Assembly (NCBI RefSeq): GCF_001653135.1
Contig: NZ_BDDS01000002.1
Coordinates: forward strand, 1 to 64,000
Reading direction: 5' to 3'
DNA length: 64,000 bases
Origin: Pseudoalteromonas neustonica
GTDB lineage: Bacteria; Pseudomonadota; Gammaproteobacteria; Enterobacterales; Alteromonadaceae
A program made the position numbers and the translations under genes. This document shows, piece by piece, positions 1-9,281 of the stretch (position 1 is its first letter; each line of letters starts with the position of its first letter). The notes beneath the pieces are model-generated. The model made no database searches. It was not told the origin of the DNA and saw nothing but the letters and a program-made list of their open reading frames with translations.

Positions 1-177
1 TTACCTTTACTAGAAAGAGTCAATATCTCCCCAGAAAATTGGTTAAAACTGACCACGCAATTTACACGCGTATTTCATGGCGCAGTAGGTAGGACGACCT
101 CACAAGAGAGTTACTGTGAACACTTGAACAGAAAACGGCGTAGCAACGTCAGCAACAGCGAAAAGCTACTGGGATAA
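1..177 (+). CDS. C-terminal end of a transposase (5' end outside window)
   Basis: The frame is open from base 1 and encodes 58 residues to a TAA. The piece reads PLLERVNISPENWLKL, then FTRVFHGAVG and a basic tail (EHLNRKRRSN). This Leu-Glu-Arg/Pro-Glu-Asn-Trp pattern resembles the C-terminus of the long Y1-type (IS200-like/REP-associated) transposases common in Alteromonadales and Vibrio. The catalytic HUH and Tyr motifs would lie upstream of the window and cannot be checked. It marks the left border of an accessory patch. Family assignment is by pattern memory only. Confidence 0.5.
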   Translation, partial: LPLLERVNISPENWLKLTTQFTRVFHGAVGRTTSQESYCEHLNRKRRSNVSNSEKLLG

Positions 178-422
178 AGTTAAAAGTCTTCAATAAAGAA
201 TTAAAACTGCAATCATGCAGTAATTTTCATGCGCGTAATTTAGGCTTAAGAGTACTATTAACTCATTTAATGGATGGAATGAAAGCAACCTAGAAATAAA
301 AGATAAATTATTAGCTTAAAAAGTAAATTTAAAGGAGCAGCAGTGTTTGTTAAATTAAAGTTTATTGTTGCTCTTTAAGGTCTTCAACTTTTAATTCTGC
401 GGGAGTCCATCAAAATAGCATA

Positions 423-644
423 ATGGGTTTTTTTGCAAATAATGGAAGTTCATCTAGGATAATGGCCTACTATTTTGAGAGAGACATTGTTTCATGGGGG
501 CAAGATCAAACAGGTTTATTTCCAAGAGCTTTAGGAAATCGAATAATGATAAATCCTGCATTCAGTATGCAAGGTGATAACCAACGAGAAATGTTACGCG
601 CACATGGAATTAATGAAATTATTAAAGCATTGGAGAAGTATTAA
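423..644 (+). CDS. hypothetical 73-residue protein, possibly the tail of a secreted hydrolase-type toxin
   Basis: The first ATG is at 423, but the frame is open from 354 and the extra codons read TFNSAGVHQNSI before the ATG. There is no Shine-Dalgarno at 423. The segment FNSAGVH, then a Tyr-Tyr/Asp/Trp stretch and PRALGNRIM, resembles the C-terminal part of lipase-like effector domains found at the ends of polymorphic or type VI toxins. I therefore suspect a displaced or truncated toxin tail rather than a complete small gene. The next gene starts 2 bp downstream and encodes a secreted ankyrin protein, a common immunity-protein type for such effectors. The toxin reading is tentative. Confidence 0.4.
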   Translation: MGFFANNGSSSRIMAYYFERDIVSWGQDQTGLFPRALGNRIMINPAFSMQGDNQREMLRAHGINEIIKALEKY

Positions 645-646
645 TT

Positions 647-1276
647 ATGAAGACGTTAAAACTAAACTACATTTTTCCATTTTTTATATTTTTATCATTG
701 CCTAGTTGTTTTGCAGATCAAGATTTTTCAAAAGTTACAGTAGCTCAGAGCCAAAATAGTATAGAGCTTGAAAATGTGAAATTGGTAGATGCTATTAAAT
801 CTAGTAATAAAGATTTGTTTTTAGAAGCTTTATCAAATGGAGCTAATCCAAGCTATAAAATTAGCCCTGATAGCAATGTGCTTAGTCTTGCAGCTGTAAA
901 TTTAGATTCTTTTTTTCTTCAAGCTTTGCTTGAAAATGGTGGTGACCCAAATATATATAGAGCTTCTGCAAGGCGAAGTTTAATATTTGAAGTACTTGGA
1001 CCAGATCGTAGAGAGCATCTAAAGATATTATTAAAATTTAAGCCTTGTATTGCTGTTAGGGATGGAGTTGACAATACACCTTTAATTTATGCCGCAATTC
1101 TAAGTAACTACAAATCAATGAATCTGTTGATGAATAATGGCGCAAATACTGTTAATGAAAATAAGTACGGGTATAGTGTTTTGGATGTATTGGAAGACAA
1201 TGAAACAAGGGAGTGTCAACCTAGCTCATGTCAAGAATTACAAAATATTAAGTCAGTAATTAGTAAAAACAAGTAA
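647..1276 (+). CDS. secreted ankyrin-repeat protein (possible immunity protein)
   Basis: The 209 residues start with a signal peptide (Lys-rich start, hydrophobic PFFIFLSLPS, then Cys21), possibly a lipoprotein because LPSC is a loose lipobox. The mature part contains about four ankyrin units: VDAIKSSNKDLFLEALSNGA at about residues 47-66, then repeats with NGGDPNIY and NTPLIYAAI. The start at 647 has GGAG 12 bases upstream. It directly follows the fragment at 423-644. Exported ankyrin proteins often neutralise phospholipase-type type VI effectors, so an immunity role fits the context but is inference. The region is AT-rich and its neighbours are accessory genes. Confidence 0.75.
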   Translation: MKTLKLNYIFPFFIFLSLPSCFADQDFSKVTVAQSQNSIELENVKLVDAIKSSNKDLFLEALSNGANPSYKISPDSNVLSLAAVNLDSFFLQALLENGGDPNIYRASARRSLIFEVLGPDRREHLKILLKFKPCIAVRDGVDNTPLIYAAILSNYKSMNLLMNNGANTVNENKYGYSVLDVLEDNETRECQPSSCQELQNIKSVISKNK

Positions 1277-1315
1277 AAAATAATGAGTAAAATGGTACGG
1301 GCATAGTTTTGGCCC

Positions 1316-1945
1316 GTGCATCATTTTTTAAATGGGAACAAAATACCGAATTCAGGTTTGTCTATTTGTCAACTAGGATCTGAAAAACTAGTTTTAGCGA
1401 ACAAGTTAGCGATTGTTGATGCAGCAGAGATGGATGATGTTGAGGCTATTCTTTTAGTTAAACTATATGAAAAAATATTTACAACGCCAGAGCCAGAAGA
1501 TGACGTTTTTTCTTTTCAAAATGTTGCTAATTGGCACAGACAATGGCTAGGTAATGTATACGAGTGGGCAGGTAAAATAAGAAGTGTTGATATGGGCAAA
1601 GGTGGATTTCAGTTTATGTCACCTCTGCAAATTGAAAGGCATATTAGCGTATTTGAAGATGAGTATTTATCACGATTTAATAACTTACCAGAAATGACCG
1701 ATGAAGAGCTTGTATCATTTTTAGCTCAGAGCCATGTTGAGTTTATTTTAATTCATCCATTTCGTGAGGGAAACGGCAGGATAAGTCGTCTGTTAATGGA
1801 CTTTCTGTGTAGTAAAACTGGCAAAGGAACGCTTGATTATAGCTTGTGGGATGAGCATAAAGATTTTTACATTAAGTCAATTCAAGCGGGTGTAAGCAGA
1901 GATTACCAACACATTGAAAGGCTCGTGAGAGATATAATTAAATAG
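1316..1945 (+). CDS. Fic/DOC family AMPylase-like protein
   Basis: The 209-residue protein has the Fic core motif HPFREGNGR at residues 147-155. The catalytic His147, the Asp/Glu position and the anion-binding Gly-Asn-Gly-Arg are all intact. Upstream lie the conserved FQNVANWHRQWLGNVYEWAG helix region and the flap around residues 90-100. Fic proteins usually transfer AMP from ATP to a hydroxyl of a target protein, and many are toxins. I see no clear inhibitory S/TxxxE(G/N) helix at either end of this protein, so a separate inhibitor would be expected if it is toxic. The start is uncertain: GTG at 1316 follows an in-frame stop at 1304 and has no good Shine-Dalgarno, and the next Met is at 1430. 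Its last 8 bp overlap a convergent small gene. Confidence 0.85.
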   Translation: MHHFLNGNKIPNSGLSICQLGSEKLVLANKLAIVDAAEMDDVEAILLVKLYEKIFTTPEPEDDVFSFQNVANWHRQWLGNVYEWAGKIRSVDMGKGGFQFMSPLQIERHISVFEDEYLSRFNNLPEMTDEELVSFLAQSHVEFILIHPFREGNGRISRLLMDFLCSKTGKGTLDYSLWDEHKDFYIKSIQAGVSRDYQHIERLVRDIIK

Positions 1946-2093
1946 CGAGTGATAGAGACTCATATTTAAGTTTATTTGCTTTTAACCTTTTTTCTATTGT
2001 TTTTACTGTTGCGCCAGTTTCAATAGCTGTAGAACTAGCAACAGACCTTAAAATCATATTTTTTGTGATTTTTTTCTTATCTTTACTCATCAT
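1938..2093 (-). CDS. 51-residue basic protein convergent with fic; HTH-like or Fic-antitoxin-like
   Basis: This minus-strand frame starts with tandem ATGs at 2093 and 2090 behind a strong Shine-Dalgarno (GAGGTGAT) and ends inside the 3' end of fic. A good sigma70-type promoter lies at 2123-2151. The product has a basic N-terminus (MSKDKKKITKN) followed by VASSTAIETGATVKTIEKRL. That segment can be read as a helix-turn-helix (AIETG turn, then TVKTIEKRL as recognition helix). Alternatively it resembles the SxxxE inhibitory helix of VbhA/YhfG-type Fic antitoxins, since STAIE matches S-xxx-E but is followed by Thr instead of Gly or Asn. I am fairly sure it is a real gene; its function is open. Confidence 0.6.
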   Translation of the reverse strand: MMSKDKKKITKNMILRSVASSTAIETGATVKTIEKRLKANKLKYESLSLAI

Positions 2094-2122
2094 AATCACC
2101 TCATATCAATCATCTACTTTTA

Positions 2123-2151
2123 ATTCTACATCTAGAGCCTTGTGTTATCAA
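2123..2151 (-). promoter_or_regulatory. sigma70-type promoter of the small gene opposite fic
   Basis: On the minus strand the -35 element TTGATA (2151-2146) and the -10 element TAGAAT (2128-2123) are separated by exactly 17 bp. Each matches consensus at 5 of 6 positions. The predicted start leaves a leader of about 20 to 25 bases before the Shine-Dalgarno of the 51-residue gene. The rest of 2152-2389 shows no gene; it is AT-rich spacer up to the tRNA-Pro 3' end. Confidence 0.55.
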
Positions 2152-2389
2152 TTAACGTTTACTGATGGCTTGAACTAGAATTTTCTTATTTTCATTCGGA
2201 TACACCTCAGTTGAAATGTTTTACCTAGTTTAAAATAGCCCAGCAACTTAAATTCATAGTAAAATAAACAATAGAGAAGATTCAATGCTTTAAAAAGTTG
2301 ACGTGATATATATAAAAAATTACTTTTTACTGATTCGCTTGAAGATTATGTAGGTATTAAATTTAGAGGTACATTTGAAAGGAATTAAT

Positions 2390-2466
2390 TGGTCGGTATG
2401 GAGAGATTCGAACTCTCGACCCCTGCCACCCCATGACAGTGCGCTACCAAGCTGCGCCACATACCG
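2390..2466 (-). tRNA. tRNA-Pro (anticodon GGG)
   Basis: The minus-strand sequence forms a complete cloverleaf. The 5' acceptor strand CGGTATG pairs with CATACCG, the D arm contains GCGCAGC and GGTAGCGCA, the anticodon loop is ATGGGGT with anticodon GGG, and the T arm is GAGAG-TTCGAAT-CTCTC. The 3' ACCA is encoded (2393-2390). Its 3' end faces the accessory patch at 1-2.1 kb, an arrangement typical of island insertion, although I see no duplicated tRNA end inside the window. Confidence 0.95.
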
Positions 2467-2477
2467 ACTTTCCATGC

Positions 2478-2505
2478 AATATACCCATATTTTATAAAAA
2501 ATCAA
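2478..2505 (-). promoter_or_regulatory. promoter of tRNA-Pro
   Basis: The minus strand has TTGATT (2505-2500), a 16-bp spacer and TATATT (2483-2478). The -10 element lies 11 bp upstream of the mature tRNA 5' end, so the leader would be only a few bases long. Confidence 0.5.
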
Positions 2506-2566
2506 TAACCTTTTGTTTGTTTGAACATTTATTGAACTTAGTTAATAGCTGTATAGTGGCAAAAGG

Positions 2567-3187
2567 TTACTTTTCTAGCCACATTTTGATCGATTTATAC
2601 ATAATGTCACGTAATATAGGTTGTGCAGTTTTGTTAGGGTGTATATTGTCGTTTTGCATCAGCGTTGGATCGCCTGCAACATTGAGTACAAAAAAGTCCA
2701 TTAAGTGGCTGTCAGTTGCGGTGGCGACTTTTTCAAAACTACCTGTAAACTGACTGGTATAACGTGGGCCGTAATTAGGTGGAATGTGTATTTCCATAAT
2801 AGCTATATTGGCGTCAGCTTGTTTGCTTAAGTTTACCAATTGGGTGAGGTTTTGCTCAAGCCTTTTTATTGGAAAACCACGTAAGCCGTCGTTACCGCCA
2901 AGTTCAATAAGTACGTGACTTGGCTGAAATTCATTTAACAATGAGTCTAAACGTCTTAGTGCACCGCCAGTGGTTTCACCACTGATACTGGCATTGATAA
3001 GTTGGATGTTTAGTTGCTCTTTGTCGTACTTATCTTGTAACAATTTAACCCAGCCTTGCTCTTGTTTTAGACCATAAGCGGCGCTTAAACTGTCACCTAA
3101 AATTAAAATTGTGTTGTCAGCTGCAGCTGTAAGTGGTTTGATTACAATTAGAAAAACAAATATTAAACGTAGGATTGAATGCATCAT
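2567..3187 (-). CDS. tesA: periplasmic GDSL thioesterase/lysophospholipase TesA
   Basis: This 206-residue SGNH hydrolase has a signal peptide (residues 1 to about 23, ending LTAAA) and so acts in the periplasm. The block I motif ILGDSLSAAYGL places the nucleophile at Ser33. Block III is ELGGNDGLRG near residue 100, and the catalytic Asp-His pair is DNIHPN near residue 182. The family hydrolyses acyl-CoA, lysophospholipid and aryl esters. It is divergent from ybbA with overlapping start regions, the same tesA-ybbA-ybbP arrangement as in E. coli. A second ATG at 3184 is equally possible as start. Confidence 0.92.
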   Translation of the reverse strand: MMHSILRLIFVFLIVIKPLTAAADNTILILGDSLSAAYGLKQEQGWVKLLQDKYDKEQLNIQLINASISGETTGGALRRLDSLLNEFQPSHVLIELGGNDGLRGFPIKRLEQNLTQLVNLSKQADANIAIMEIHIPPNYGPRYTSQFTGSFEKVATATDSHLMDFFVLNVAGDPTLMQNDNIHPNKTAQPILRDIMYKSIKMWLEK

Positions 3188-3901
3188 ATGTCAGCGCTAT
3201 CTCAAGTAAATATTATTCAAGTTAATGGACTGTCTAAAACGGTAAATACCCTTGAAGGTGAGTTACCCATCCTCAGCGACATCAGCTTTAATGTCAAGTC
3301 TGGTGACTCAGTTGCTGTAGTTGGCACGTCAGGTTCAGGTAAATCGACCTTACTTAGTTTATTAGCTGGACTTGATCAATCAACACAGGGTGAAATAATT
3401 CTTGATGGTGATGCTTTGCATACACTTGATGAGGAGGCAAGAGCAGCACTGCGAGCACAAAAAGTTGGGTTTGTATTTCAGTCTTTTATGCTTGTACAAA
3501 GTTTAACTGCCCTTGAAAATGTAATGCTTCCTGCGGAGTTAGCGGGCAGCGCTAATGCAAAACAACAAGCGTTAGATTTACTTGAAAAAGTAGGGTTAAG
3601 CCATCGCATAGAACATTACCCATCACAACTATCAGGCGGAGAGCAGCAGCGTGTAGCCATTGCCCGTGCGTTTATTGGTACGCCTAAAATATTATTTGCC
3701 GATGAGCCTTCAGCAAACCTAGACAGTAAAAATGGTAAATTGATTGAGTCTTTACTTTTTGAGCTTAATGAACAACATGGCACAACACTAATACTGGTGA
3801 CTCACGATGAGGCACTTGCTGCGAAATGCCAGTATGTTTTGCAAATTGAGGCGGGTAAACTGGTAAAAGATACCAGCGAGGTTCTTGCTGATGTGGGCTA
3901 A
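3179..3901 (+). CDS. ybbA: ABC transporter ATPase YbbA (LolD/MacB-like)
   Basis: The 240-residue ATPase has Walker A GTSGSGKST at about residues 49-57, a Q-loop in FVFQSFML, the signature LSGGEQQRVAIARA, Walker B ILFADEPSANLD and the H-loop THDEA. It pairs with the FtsX-type permease encoded by the overlapping next gene. The complex is of the lipoprotein/peptide-handling type in the inner membrane, and its substrate is not established. The start at 3179 has AGGA only 4 bases upstream. ATG 3188 is an alternative, which would leave 0 to 3 bp between the two divergent start codons. Confidence 0.92.
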   Translation: MHHMSALSQVNIIQVNGLSKTVNTLEGELPILSDISFNVKSGDSVAVVGTSGSGKSTLLSLLAGLDQSTQGEIILDGDALHTLDEEARAALRAQKVGFVFQSFMLVQSLTALENVMLPAELAGSANAKQQALDLLEKVGLSHRIEHYPSQLSGGEQQRVAIARAFIGTPKILFADEPSANLDSKNGKLIESLLFELNEQHGTTLILVTHDEALAAKCQYVLQIEAGKLVKDTSEVLADVG

Positions 3902-6392
3902 ATTAGCATTAAAACTATTTTTTCGTGAATTTCGCCGTGGTGAACTCACGGTTATTTGTGCTGCCATTGCATTAGCCGTTTTGACTGTACTTACTTTATC
4001 TATGGTTACAGACAGAATAGGCCAAAGTATTGCGCAAAAAAGCAGTGCATTTATCGCAGCGGATAGAGTACTTGCCAGCAGTCACGCTTTACCACAATCG
4101 TATTTAGAAAAAGCACATTCGCAGAATTTAAAAACAGCCCAGTTAACTTATTTTGATACCATGTTGTTTGCTAATGATGAAATGCAATTAAGCTCTGTTA
4201 AAGCTGTGTCGCCTGAATACCCGCTCAAAGGTGAGTTAAAAATTAAGGCTCGTTTAGATGCACAGGTTGAAATTGTAAATCAAGGGCCAAGTGCGGGCAA
4301 TGTGTGGTTTAGTGAATCTGTTTTTTACGCGTTAAATGTAAAAGTGGGCGACACGGTTGAACTCGGCGCAGCGCAATTTACAATTGAAAAAGTATTAGTG
4401 GAAGAACCTGATGCACCTTTTAATATTTTTTCAAGCAGTCGCCGTGTTTTGTTAAATAGCGCCGACATTGAGAAAACGCAAGTTGTGCAGCCTGGAAGCC
4501 GAGTGTTCTATCGTCAATTATACGCTGGTGAAGAGTCTGATATTAATGCCTTTTATGCTTGGCTTAAGCCACAAATAAAAGAAAATCAGCAATGGTATGG
4601 TGTAAAAGACCGTCAATCTCCTATCGCTAATAGCTTAAATCGTGCTGAAAGCTTTTTATTGTTAGCAGGTTTATTAGGCATTATTTTAGCCGCTGTGGCT
4701 ATTGCAGTTTCTGCTAAGCGTTATTGTGAGCGACAATACGATCCTGTCGCGATGATGAAGACCCTTGGCGGTAGCCGCGACATGATCCGCAAAATTTACT
4801 TATTGCATTTATCAATGGTGTGCGCTTTATCTGTGCTTATTGGCTTGCTCATAGGCTTTGGTTTACAAGATATTGCAGCGAACTATTTAGCTAAATCTAT
4901 GAACAATACATTACCTGCTGCGGGTATTAAACCTTGGATAACGGCAATTAGTACAGGCGTGATTTGTGCTGTGATGTTCTCAATTAAGCCGTTGTTAGAC
5001 TTATTTGATATACCGCCGCTGCGAGTGTTGCGTCGTAATTTAGGGGATAGATTACTTGTTAGTAAAGTACATTTAGCCATGTCTGCAATGACTGTATTTT
5101 TATTAATGTGGTTATTTAGTAATAACTTAAAAATTACTGCAATTTTGTTTGTTTCAACATTGGTGCTTATTGGTTTGTTGTTTTTGGTCTCACGGGTCAT
5201 CTTTGGGGGCGGTCGTAAATTAGGTTTACGACCAGGCAATAGTTGGTCGTTGGCGATTGCATCAATTCAAAAGCGCGCAAATGCAAATTCAGTGCAACTT
5301 ATTAGCTTTGCATTAGCGATTAAATTACTTTTATTTTTGGTGGTACTTAAAAACGACATGATTGCTGATTGGCAGTCACAATTACCGAATGACGCACCTA
5401 ATGCATTTTTAGTTAATATTACGGAGTCTGAATTACCCGTAATAACTGACTATTTAGCGCAAAAGAAAATTCAAGTATCAGAGTTTTACCCAACTATTCG
5501 CGGGCGTGTTAATGCGGTAAATGGTGAACTTGTAGCGCGTGAAGTATCATTGCAAGATAATGAGAAAAAAGATGAAGAAGCGCGCTCTGGTATCGGGCGA
5601 GAGCTTAATTTAACCTGGTTAACACAATCACCAGCGCAAAATGAGATCATCGATGGCGAGTGGTTTTCTGAAAGTGCGACGGGTGAAGCGTCAATTGAAG
5701 AATCAATGCTGGCTCGTTTAGACGTAAAACTCGGTGATACATTAACGTTTTTAATTGGCGCACAATCGTTTGATGCAAAAATAACGAGTGTTCGTAAAGT
5801 AAATTGGGCCACCTTAAAGCCAAACTTTTTTATCATTTTGAGTCCGGATGTATTGGCTGATTTTCCTGCGACATATATTTCTTCAGTTCGTATAGAGACG
5901 GATCAAAAACGTGACTTTAGTGAATTGTTACGTACTTACCCAACGGTTAATGCTATTGATGTTGATAGTTTTGTTAAACAAATTCAATCGACTATTTCGC
6001 AAGTATCATTGGCAATTGGCTTTGTACTTGCCATTGTGGTGCTTTGTGGGGCGCTAGTTTTAATTTCGCAAGTGCAAGCAAGCTTAGGGGAGCGAATGCA
6101 AGAAATAGTGATTTTACGCACCCTAGGTGCAAAAGGCCGATTAATAAAAAATGCGACATTATACGAGTTTCTATTACTCGGCAGTGCGGCTGGCTTTGTT
6201 GCGGCTCTAGTGAGTGATGTCGCATTATTTATTGTGCAACGAGAAATGTTTGATTTAGCCGGTAAATTACACCCGCATATTTGGATCATCGGTCCTTTAG
6301 TAGGGGGCACATTTGTGGCTGTTTTAGGCTACTTTATGATTGCTCGAACAATGCGTAAAAATACCCAAGGTTTACTGCGCTCGCTCGGTTAA
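3891..6392 (+). CDS. ybbP: FtsX-like ABC permease YbbP
   Basis: This inner-membrane permease of about 833 residues partners YbbA. It has an N-terminal membrane segment, a long periplasmic domain, a cluster of helices around residues 250-460, a second periplasmic domain, and a C-terminal FtsX domain ([19 protein letters not shown] followed by three helices). This is the ten-helix layout of the YbbP/LolC-like group and close to the E. coli length of 804. I choose ATG 3891 ([19 protein letters not shown]), which overlaps ybbA by 11 bp. The frame also allows TTG 3885. A Rho-independent terminator follows. Confidence 0.9.
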   Translation: MWAKLALKLFFREFRRGELTVICAAIALAVLTVLTLSMVTDRIGQSIAQKSSAFIAADRVLASSHALPQSYLEKAHSQNLKTAQLTYFDTMLFANDEMQLSSVKAVSPEYPLKGELKIKARLDAQVEIVNQGPSAGNVWFSESVFYALNVKVGDTVELGAAQFTIEKVLVEEPDAPFNIFSSSRRVLLNSADIEKTQVVQPGSRVFYRQLYAGEESDINAFYAWLKPQIKENQQWYGVKDRQSPIANSLNRAESFLLLAGLLGIILAAVAIAVSAKRYCERQYDPVAMMKTLGGSRDMIRKIYLLHLSMVCALSVLIGLLIGFGLQDIAANYLAKSMNNTLPAAGIKPWITAISTGVICAVMFSIKPLLDLFDIPPLRVLRRNLGDRLLVSKVHLAMSAMTVFLLMWLFSNNLKITAILFVSTLVLIGLLFLVSRVIFGGGRKLGLRPGNSWSLAIASIQKRANANSVQLISFALAIKLLLFLVVLKNDMIADWQSQLPNDAPNAFLVNITESELPVITDYLAQKKIQVSEFYPTIRGRVNAVNGELVAREVSLQDNEKKDEEARSGIGRELNLTWLTQSPAQNEIIDGEWFSESATGEASIEESMLARLDVKLGDTLTFLIGAQSFDAKITSVRKVNWATLKPNFFIILSPDVLADFPATYISSVRIETDQKRDFSELLRTYPTVNAIDVDSFVKQIQSTISQVSLAIGFVLAIVVLCGALVLISQVQASLGERMQEIVILRTLGAKGRLIKNATLYEFLLLGSAAGFVAALVSDVALFIVQREMFDLAGKLHPHIWIIGPLVGGTFVAVLGYFMIARTMRKNTQGLLRSLG

Positions 6393-6421
6393 TATTGCGA
6401 CTCATTTTATAGTATTAACAC

Positions 6422-6445
6422 AAAAACCCGCAATTGCGGGTTTTT
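6422..6445 (+). terminator. Rho-independent terminator after ybbP
   Basis: AAAAACCCGC and GCGGGTTTTT form a perfect 10-bp stem around AATT, giving a GC-rich core followed by T5. It separates ybbAP from ruvC. Confidence 0.8.
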
Positions 6446-6525
6446 GCATTGACAATGTACTGGTAATTTATACAGTGCTCTGGCATTATTACTTTATTAG
6501 TAAGTTATATTTATTGGGCAAGAGC

Positions 6526-7050
6526 TTGGCTATTATTTTAGGGATTGATCCAGGTTCGCGGTTGACGGGCTATGGGGTCATTGCTCATCAAGGTGCAAAA
6601 TTTACCTATTTAGGCAGTGGATGTATAAAACTGGCGGATCACGAATTTCCTATTCGCTTAAAAATGATCTTTCAAGGTATTAGCCAATTAATAGCGCAAT
6701 TTTCGCCAGAACAGTTTGCGATTGAAAAAGTATTTATGGCGCATAACCCTGATTCAGCACTTAAACTAGGACAGGCCCGAGGAGCTGCTATTGTCGGAGC
6801 TGCTGTGGCTGAATTACCCGTATTTGAATATTCAGCAAGGCAAATTAAACAAGCTGTTGTTGGCCATGGTGGTGCAGATAAATCACAAGTACAACAGATG
6901 GTAAAAAATATTTTAAAGCTGCCAGGTACGCCGCAAGCCGATGCAGCGGATGCACTGGCAATTGCTATTTGTCATGCACATTCTAATCAAAACTTAATAA
7001 AGCTAGCGGGCAGTGCCAGTAAAACCGTTAGAGGAAGGCTAAGGAAATAA
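6526..7050 (+). CDS. ruvC: Holliday junction endonuclease RuvC
   Basis: RuvC cuts Holliday junctions after RuvAB branch migration. With the start at TTG 6526 the protein is 174 residues, against 173 in E. coli, and begins [11 protein letters not shown]. The four acidic catalytic residues are present as Asp8, Glu67 (AIEKVF), Asp139 and Asp142 (ADAADALA). The frame stays open far upstream, but that part covers the ybbP end and the terminator, so a longer start is unlikely. Only a weak AAGAG lies before the TTG. ruvA follows after 2 bp, giving a ruvC-ruvA-ruvB operon. Confidence 0.93.
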   Translation: MAIILGIDPGSRLTGYGVIAHQGAKFTYLGSGCIKLADHEFPIRLKMIFQGISQLIAQFSPEQFAIEKVFMAHNPDSALKLGQARGAAIVGAAVAELPVFEYSARQIKQAVVGHGGADKSQVQQMVKNILKLPGTPQADAADALAIAICHAHSNQNLIKLAGSASKTVRGRLRK

Positions 7051-7052
7051 TA

Positions 7053-7670
7053 ATGATAGGTCGATTAAACGGTATATTGGTAGAGAAGCAACCACCTGAG
7101 ATCTTACTTGAAGTCTCTGGAGTAGGTTACGAGGTAAACATGCCAATGACGTGTTTTTATGATTTACCCAATATTGGTGAAACGGCAATTGTTTACACTC
7201 ATTTTGTGGTGAGAGAAGATGCACAGCTATTATTTGGTTTTAATAACAAAACTGAACGCGCTTTATTTCGTGAATTACTTAAAGCAAATGGGGTTGGACC
7301 AAAATTAGGCTTAGCTATTTTATCAGGAATGTCGGCTAAGCAATTTGTAACCTGTGTGAACAATGAAGATGCAACTAGCTTAGTGAAATTACCGGGTGTT
7401 GGCAAAAAAACCGCAGAACGCCTTGTGCTTGAAATGAAAGACCGCTTAAAAGATTGGGGTAATGACTTATTCACGCCATTTAGTGATAATGCAGTAATAC
7501 AGCCCGCATCAGATGCTTTAATTGCGAATAATGCGGCTGATGATGCAATTTCTGCACTCGTTTCATTGGGCTATAAGTTGGCGCAAGCACAAAAAACGGT
7601 TAAAGCGATTAGCAAGCCAGATATGTCTACAGAGGTTCTGATCAAAGAGTCTCTTAAATCAATGTTGTGA
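7053..7670 (+). CDS. ruvA: Holliday junction DNA helicase subunit RuvA
   Basis: The 205-residue protein has the N-terminal OB fold ([21 protein letters not shown]), two helix-hairpin-helix elements ([15 protein letters not shown] and [16 protein letters not shown]) and the C-terminal three-helix domain that contacts RuvB (from about residue 155). It forms the tetramer that holds the four-way junction. It lies between ruvC (2-bp gap) and ruvB (7-bp gap). Confidence 0.96.
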   Translation: MIGRLNGILVEKQPPEILLEVSGVGYEVNMPMTCFYDLPNIGETAIVYTHFVVREDAQLLFGFNNKTERALFRELLKANGVGPKLGLAILSGMSAKQFVTCVNNEDATSLVKLPGVGKKTAERLVLEMKDRLKDWGNDLFTPFSDNAVIQPASDALIANNAADDAISALVSLGYKLAQAQKTVKAISKPDMSTEVLIKESLKSML

Positions 7671-7677
7671 GTAAACC

Positions 7678-8685
7678 ATGATTGAAGCGGATCGCTTAAT
7701 AGATGCCACCGAACAAAGTAATGAAGATGTTGTTGATCGTGCAATTAGACCAAAACTTTTAGCCGACTACACAGGTCAGCCACATGTTAAGCAGCAAATG
7801 GAAATTTTTATTGAAGCTGCACGAAGCCGAGGTGAAGCCCTTGATCATTTATTAATATTTGGCCCGCCGGGGTTAGGTAAAACAACATTAGCCAATATTG
7901 TTGCCAACGAGCTAGGTGTAAGTATTAAAACAACCTCAGGGCCTGTACTTGAAAAAGCTGGCGATTTAGCGGCATTGCTTACAAACCTTGAAGAGGGTGA
8001 TGTTCTGTTTATTGATGAAATTCATCGCCTCAGTCCACAAGTTGAAGAGATCCTCTATCCAGCGATGGAAGATTACCAGTTAGATTTAATGATAGGTGAA
8101 GGCCCAGCTGCTCGCTCAATAAAGCTTGATTTACCTGCATTTACTTTGATAGGCGCTACAACTCGTGCGGGATCGTTAACATCACCGCTGAGAGATCGTT
8201 TTGGTATAGTACAGCGTTTAGAGTTTTATTCAGTGGCTGACTTGTCGACGATTGTGGGGCGCTCTGCGCATTATTTAAATTTAGAAATGTGCGATGATGG
8301 TGCAATCGAAATAGCTAAACGTTCACGGGGTACTCCACGAATAGCTAATCGTCTGTTGCGACGAGTGCGTGATTACACGCAAGTTAAATCAGACGGTACA
8401 GTTAATGCCGAGGTTGCAGAGCTCGCGCTTAATATGATTGACGTAGATAAAAGCGGCTTCGATTATATGGATCGTAAATATTTACTCGCGATTATTGAGA
8501 AGTTTATGGGCGGGCCAGTTGGTCTGGATAATTTAGCCGCAGCCATTGGTGAAGAAAGAGAAACCATTGAAGATGTAATAGAGCCTTACTTAATTCAACA
8601 AGGTTTTATACAACGAACCCCAAGAGGGCGCATTGTGTCAGATAATGCATATCACCATTTTGGCTTACAGCCTAAAAAAGAGTAA
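7678..8685 (+). CDS. ruvB: Holliday junction branch-migration ATPase RuvB
   Basis: The 335-residue AAA+ motor has Walker [10 protein letters not shown] near residue 62, Walker [10 protein letters not shown], sensor 1 in LIGATTRAG, the arginine-finger region SPLRDRFG, and the C-terminal winged helix ([20 protein letters not shown]). It drives branch migration as a hexamer on RuvA-bound junctions. It is the last gene of the ruv operon. No clear terminator follows. Confidence 0.97.
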   Translation: MIEADRLIDATEQSNEDVVDRAIRPKLLADYTGQPHVKQQMEIFIEAARSRGEALDHLLIFGPPGLGKTTLANIVANELGVSIKTTSGPVLEKAGDLAALLTNLEEGDVLFIDEIHRLSPQVEEILYPAMEDYQLDLMIGEGPAARSIKLDLPAFTLIGATTRAGSLTSPLRDRFGIVQRLEFYSVADLSTIVGRSAHYLNLEMCDDGAIEIAKRSRGTPRIANRLLRRVRDYTQVKSDGTVNAEVAELALNMIDVDKSGFDYMDRKYLLAIIEKFMGGPVGLDNLAAAIGEERETIEDVIEPYLIQQGFIQRTPRGRIVSDNAYHHFGLQPKKE

Positions 8686-8952
8686 TATTGGTCAACTTTT
8701 GTAGCTTTAGCATGCCTGAAGATACACCATATTCCAACCGTAATCCCATCTTATATAAAGTAATAAATACTGTGCTCTGATTTGAAGCAGGCATAGTATT
8801 TGTTTAATTCCTAATAATAAGTTCACTTACAGTTAAGTTTGCCAGCTATATTGTATACCCTCTGAGAAGTGCGAATATTTGCTGTGGAATACTTTAATAT
8901 CCATATAATTCAAACAAGTAATTATATTCAGTGCATTAAAATTTAGTTACTA

Positions 8953-9216
8953 GGGCGTGTTTACCTTTATGGATTGAAATTTGTTCAACCTAGGGGCGAT
9001 TTAATCGCGGCGCGAGGTTTGAAACCTAGCGGGCTAAGTAAAAACCGAGCAACAAAGAGTCAATCGCCCCTAGGAAGAACCCTTTGGGCAGCGCATGTTT
9101 GGCATTTATACTGCGTTATCGCCTATTTATGGGGAACAACCACACTGCATAGGCGCTGCCTTGCCTAAATACCAAACAGACTGCTGCAAAATCAATCACG
9201 AAAGGTTAACACGCCC
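8953..9216. mobile_element. MITE-A copy 1 (264 bp)
   Basis: This non-coding element has inverted ends. The left end GGGCGTGTTTACCTTT and the reverse complement of the right end (GGGCGTGTTAACCTTT) agree at all but one base, and the match continues loosely through a following GATTGA. TA flanks both sides within CTAG, the target used by IS630/Tc-type transposases. The interior has the same blocks as copies at 37036 and 37961 (for example AAGTAAAAACCGAGCAACAA) and no transposase. The open frames inside are not genes. Confidence 0.8.
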
Positions 9217-9254
9217 TAGAATGATTAGGTATTAAGAGTAATTTTATTGCGGGC

Positions 9255-9281
9255 AAAAAAAAGCCCGCAAAAAATGCGGGC
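9255..9281 (-). terminator. intrinsic terminator of the small-RNA candidate
   Basis: Read on the minus strand, GCCCGC, a 7-base loop, GCGGGC and eight T make a textbook terminator. A further GCCCGC at 9254-9249 could compete for the GCGGGC arm, giving two alternative hairpins. Confidence 0.7.

Noticed and set aside
1..2389. Integrated island with tRNA-Pro attachment repeats
   Set aside because: The tRNA faces the accessory patch, but no second copy of its 3' end and no integrase are visible in the window.
2320..2753. Short frames around tRNA-Pro and the tesA 3' end
   Set aside because: They overlap the tRNA or lie antisense to tesA, with no ribosome site.
8974..9168. 64-residue open frame
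   Set aside because: It lies wholly inside MITE-A copy 1 and has no ribosome site or recognisable protein pattern.
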